Shown piece after piece: positions 62,205 through 64,000 of a stretch of 64,000 bases of DNA. Source of the stretch: Sanguinoderma infundibulare (Eukaryota > Basidiomycota > Agaricomycetes > Polyporales > Polyporaceae). The stretch covers positions 248,001-312,000 of the forward strand of contig JAVLRN010000005.1 in assembly GCA_032821775.1 (NCBI GenBank), given 5' to 3'. The number at the start of each line of letters is the position of its first letter. Within the stretch, counting starts at the first letter, position 1. The notes beneath the pieces are model-generated. The model was not told where the DNA came from. It did no database searches and saw only the letters and a program-made list of their open reading frames with translations. The position numbers and the translations under genes were made by a program.

Positions 62205-62358
62205 GATGGGCGCGAGATCATGTGTCCGCTGCTACCGTAGATTAGATTACAAAAGTTGATCTCGACCGTATAATCTAGCCGATTACTGAGTACTGGATAA
62301 ATATGACTGTGTTCCCTCTTGACTGCTACTACACGCCCTCCCTCTCCCATTACCCATC
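62205..62358. promoter_or_regulatory. Short divergent promoter, asparaginase / tryptophan synthase
   Basis: Only 154 nt (250 if the downstream asparaginase start is used) between two head-to-head genes of amino-acid metabolism. AT-rich, with an ATAAATATG stretch near 62293. Co-regulation is possible; no Gcn4/CPC1-type site could be confirmed. Confidence 0.4.
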
Positions 62359-64000
62359 ATGGAGGCCCTCAAGAAGGTATTCCAGGAAAAGAACCAGGCG
62401 GTGAGCGACTCCAGGCGATGTTTATGGCTTTGGCTCATTCCCTGGGTAGACAAATCCTGCCCTTGTCACTTTCGTGACCGCCGGCTATCCCAAAGTCGAG
62501 GAGACAGTTCCCATCCTGCTTTCTATGCAGGAGGGGGGAGCAGACATCATAGAGCTTGGCGTACCATTCTCAGATCCGATCGCAGATGGTCCTGCAATCC
62601 AGGAGACCAATGTCGTACGTGCCCACTTTCCAATTCCCAAACTTCCCTCTGAACACCTGGTTTTAGGTTGCGCTCAACAACAATGTCGACTACGCCCAAT
62701 GTCTTGGGATGGTTAGAGAAGCACGGAACAAAGGTCTTACAGTACCAGTGCTTTTGATGGGTGAGTCATCTTTACCTTCGCGGCGCCTGCACCTTCTCAA
62801 GGCACACCCACTTTTCATTTAGGATACTACAACCCATTACTCGCCTATGATGAGGACAAGGCCATCCAGGATGCCGTAGAAGCTGGAGCGAATGGATATA
62901 TCGTCGTCGATCTTCCACCCGAAGAGGCCGTTGCTTTCCGCGACAAATGCCGCGCTGCGAAGTGAGTAGATCTCTCACTTGACCCATTTCAAACCTTTCC
63001 TAAATCTCCAAAAAAGCCTTTCCTACGTTCCTCTCATCGCCCCTTCAACTTCCCTCGGCCGCATTGAGTTCCTTGCCTCCATTGCCGATACCTTCATCTA
63101 TGTCGTCTCGAAGGTCGGCCCCGACTTTCTCGGAAGTACTTCTACGTGTTTGCTGACCGTTCTGCCACGTCTTAGATGGGTACAACCGGTTCGTCAGTCA
63201 CGGGAACGATGAACAGCGCACTTCCGGACCTCATCGCGCGAGTCCGAGACTTCACCGACGCTCCGCTCGCGGTCGGCTTCGGAGTTGCAACCCGTGCCCA
63301 CTTCGACCTCGTCGCGGACGCAGGTGCAGATGGCGTCGTCATAGGCAGCCGTCTAACGGCGATCATAAAGTCCGCGCCCAAGGACCAAATTTCGAAGAAG
63401 GTCGAAGAGTACTGCGCGGAGATCAGCCTCAAAGGCCAACCCCCAAAACCTCCGTCCACTTCCCGTTCGACATCTACTCGTTCGCGCCCTAGTCTGAAGT
63501 CGAGCATATCGACAGATTCGGCGTCGAAGAACGTCCTGCCACCGCGCTTTGGGGAGTTTGGTGGTCAGTATGTACCCGAGGCCCTCTGGGACTGCTTGAT
63601 CGAGCTCGAGGAGGCACACAAAGCTGCGATGAAGGATGCCGAGTTCATCAAGGAGTGGGAGAGCCTGTACGGATATATGAACCGTCCATCAAATCTGTAC
63701 AAGGCCGAAAAGCTCACGGAGCATGCTGGGGGCGCAACCATCTGGCTCAAGCGTGAGGACCTGTACGTGCATCCATTTGTGGCAATCCTCTTCCAAATCC
63801 GCATCGGCATTGACCATCGGTCTCAGGAACCATACCGGTTCGCACAAGATCAACAACGCCATCGGCCAGGTAACGTCTTTCCTCTTCCGCCATTAGTGCA
63901 TCGAACCCGAATCTAACCCGTTGCGTCGCAGATCCTGCTCGCAAAACGCCTCGGTAAGACGCGCATCATCGCCGAGACGGGTGCAGGCCAGCACGGCGTC
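62359..64000 (+). CDS. TRP5: Tryptophan synthase, fused alpha-beta (partial)
   Basis: Exons 62359-62400, 62450-62614, 62667-62760, 62823-62961, 63017-63113, 63176-63762, 63827-63869 and 63932 onward; the gene runs off the right edge. The alpha half converts indole-glycerol phosphate to indole: [27 protein letters not shown] (catalytic Glu and Asp), [45 protein letters not shown] and [11 protein letters not shown] Ser/Thr/Arg-rich linker of about 30 residues leads to the beta half, which joins indole to serine with [61 protein letters not shown] (the HK Lys binds PLP) and [13 protein letters not shown]. Fungi carry the two halves fused in this order. Confidence 0.97.

Overview
The window reads as nuclear DNA of a filamentous basidiomycete, most likely an Agaricomycete (mushroom or polypore). 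Three things support this: GC-rich coding sequence broken by many 45-100 nt GT-AG introns with CTAAC-like branch points; gene types usual in that group (a basidiomycete-type sesquiterpene synthase, a G-gamma subunit with a CaaX end, a fused alpha-beta tryptophan synthase); and nuclear tRNA genes, including an intron-bearing tRNA-Tyr. No bacterial, viral or plasmid signature was seen. The species cannot be named from sequence alone.

Layout, left to right: a dead F-box fragment and tRNA-Ser (0.4-1.2 kb); a TMEM69/DUF3429 mitochondrial membrane protein (1.5-2.9); the Hsp90 co-chaperone Aha1 with an unusual hydrophobic tail (3.3-5.0); a 1,654-residue protein joining a CCCH zinc finger, a long disordered region, ankyrin and a AAA+ ATPase (6.3-11.9); a membrane-anchored SH3 protein (12.5-13.6); a 2.6 kb gene-free stretch; septin CDC10 on the minus strand (16.2-17.6); an F-box gene (18.0-19.2); an F-box/WD40 protein (19.7-22.7); a sesquiterpene synthase (23.7-25.4); a SNF2-family ATPase, minus (25.8-30.5); ATP synthase beta, minus (31.3-33.2), divergent from ADE4 (33.7-36.1); a second intact F-box gene, minus (36.6-37.9); tRNA-Tyr and a non-autonomous TIR element (38.1-39.0); a Ser/Thr-rich membrane protein (39.4-40.9); a four-pass-like membrane protein (41.6-42.6); an ABCC transporter, minus (43.1-49.7); a ZCCHC8-like CCHC/PSP protein and a glutaredoxin-like protein, minus (50.0-51.5); ATP synthase subunit j (51.9-52.3); a second tRNA-Ser; a helical protein, minus (52.9-54.1), divergent from a G-gamma subunit (54.5-55.3); an ADGF-type adenosine deaminase with a decayed copy upstream and a broken gene downstream (56.1-59.2); an asparaginase/ankyrin protein, minus (59.5-62.2), divergent from tryptophan synthase, which runs off the right edge.

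The content is mostly housekeeping (ATP synthase, purine and tryptophan synthesis, septin, Hsp90 and SCF machinery), with an accessory layer of F-box duplicates, foldback/MITE-like repeats and one terpene synthase that has no visible tailoring genes. Exon models were built by eye from splice consensus, reading frame and remembered family conservation. Most joins are phase-consistent, but none is backed by transcripts. Points most worth a second look: the CCCH-ankyrin-AAA+ fusion, the tail-anchored Aha1, the split initiator codon of ADE4, two GC-AG introns, the missing start codon of the ZCCHC8-like gene, and the 24-bp perfect-TIR element.
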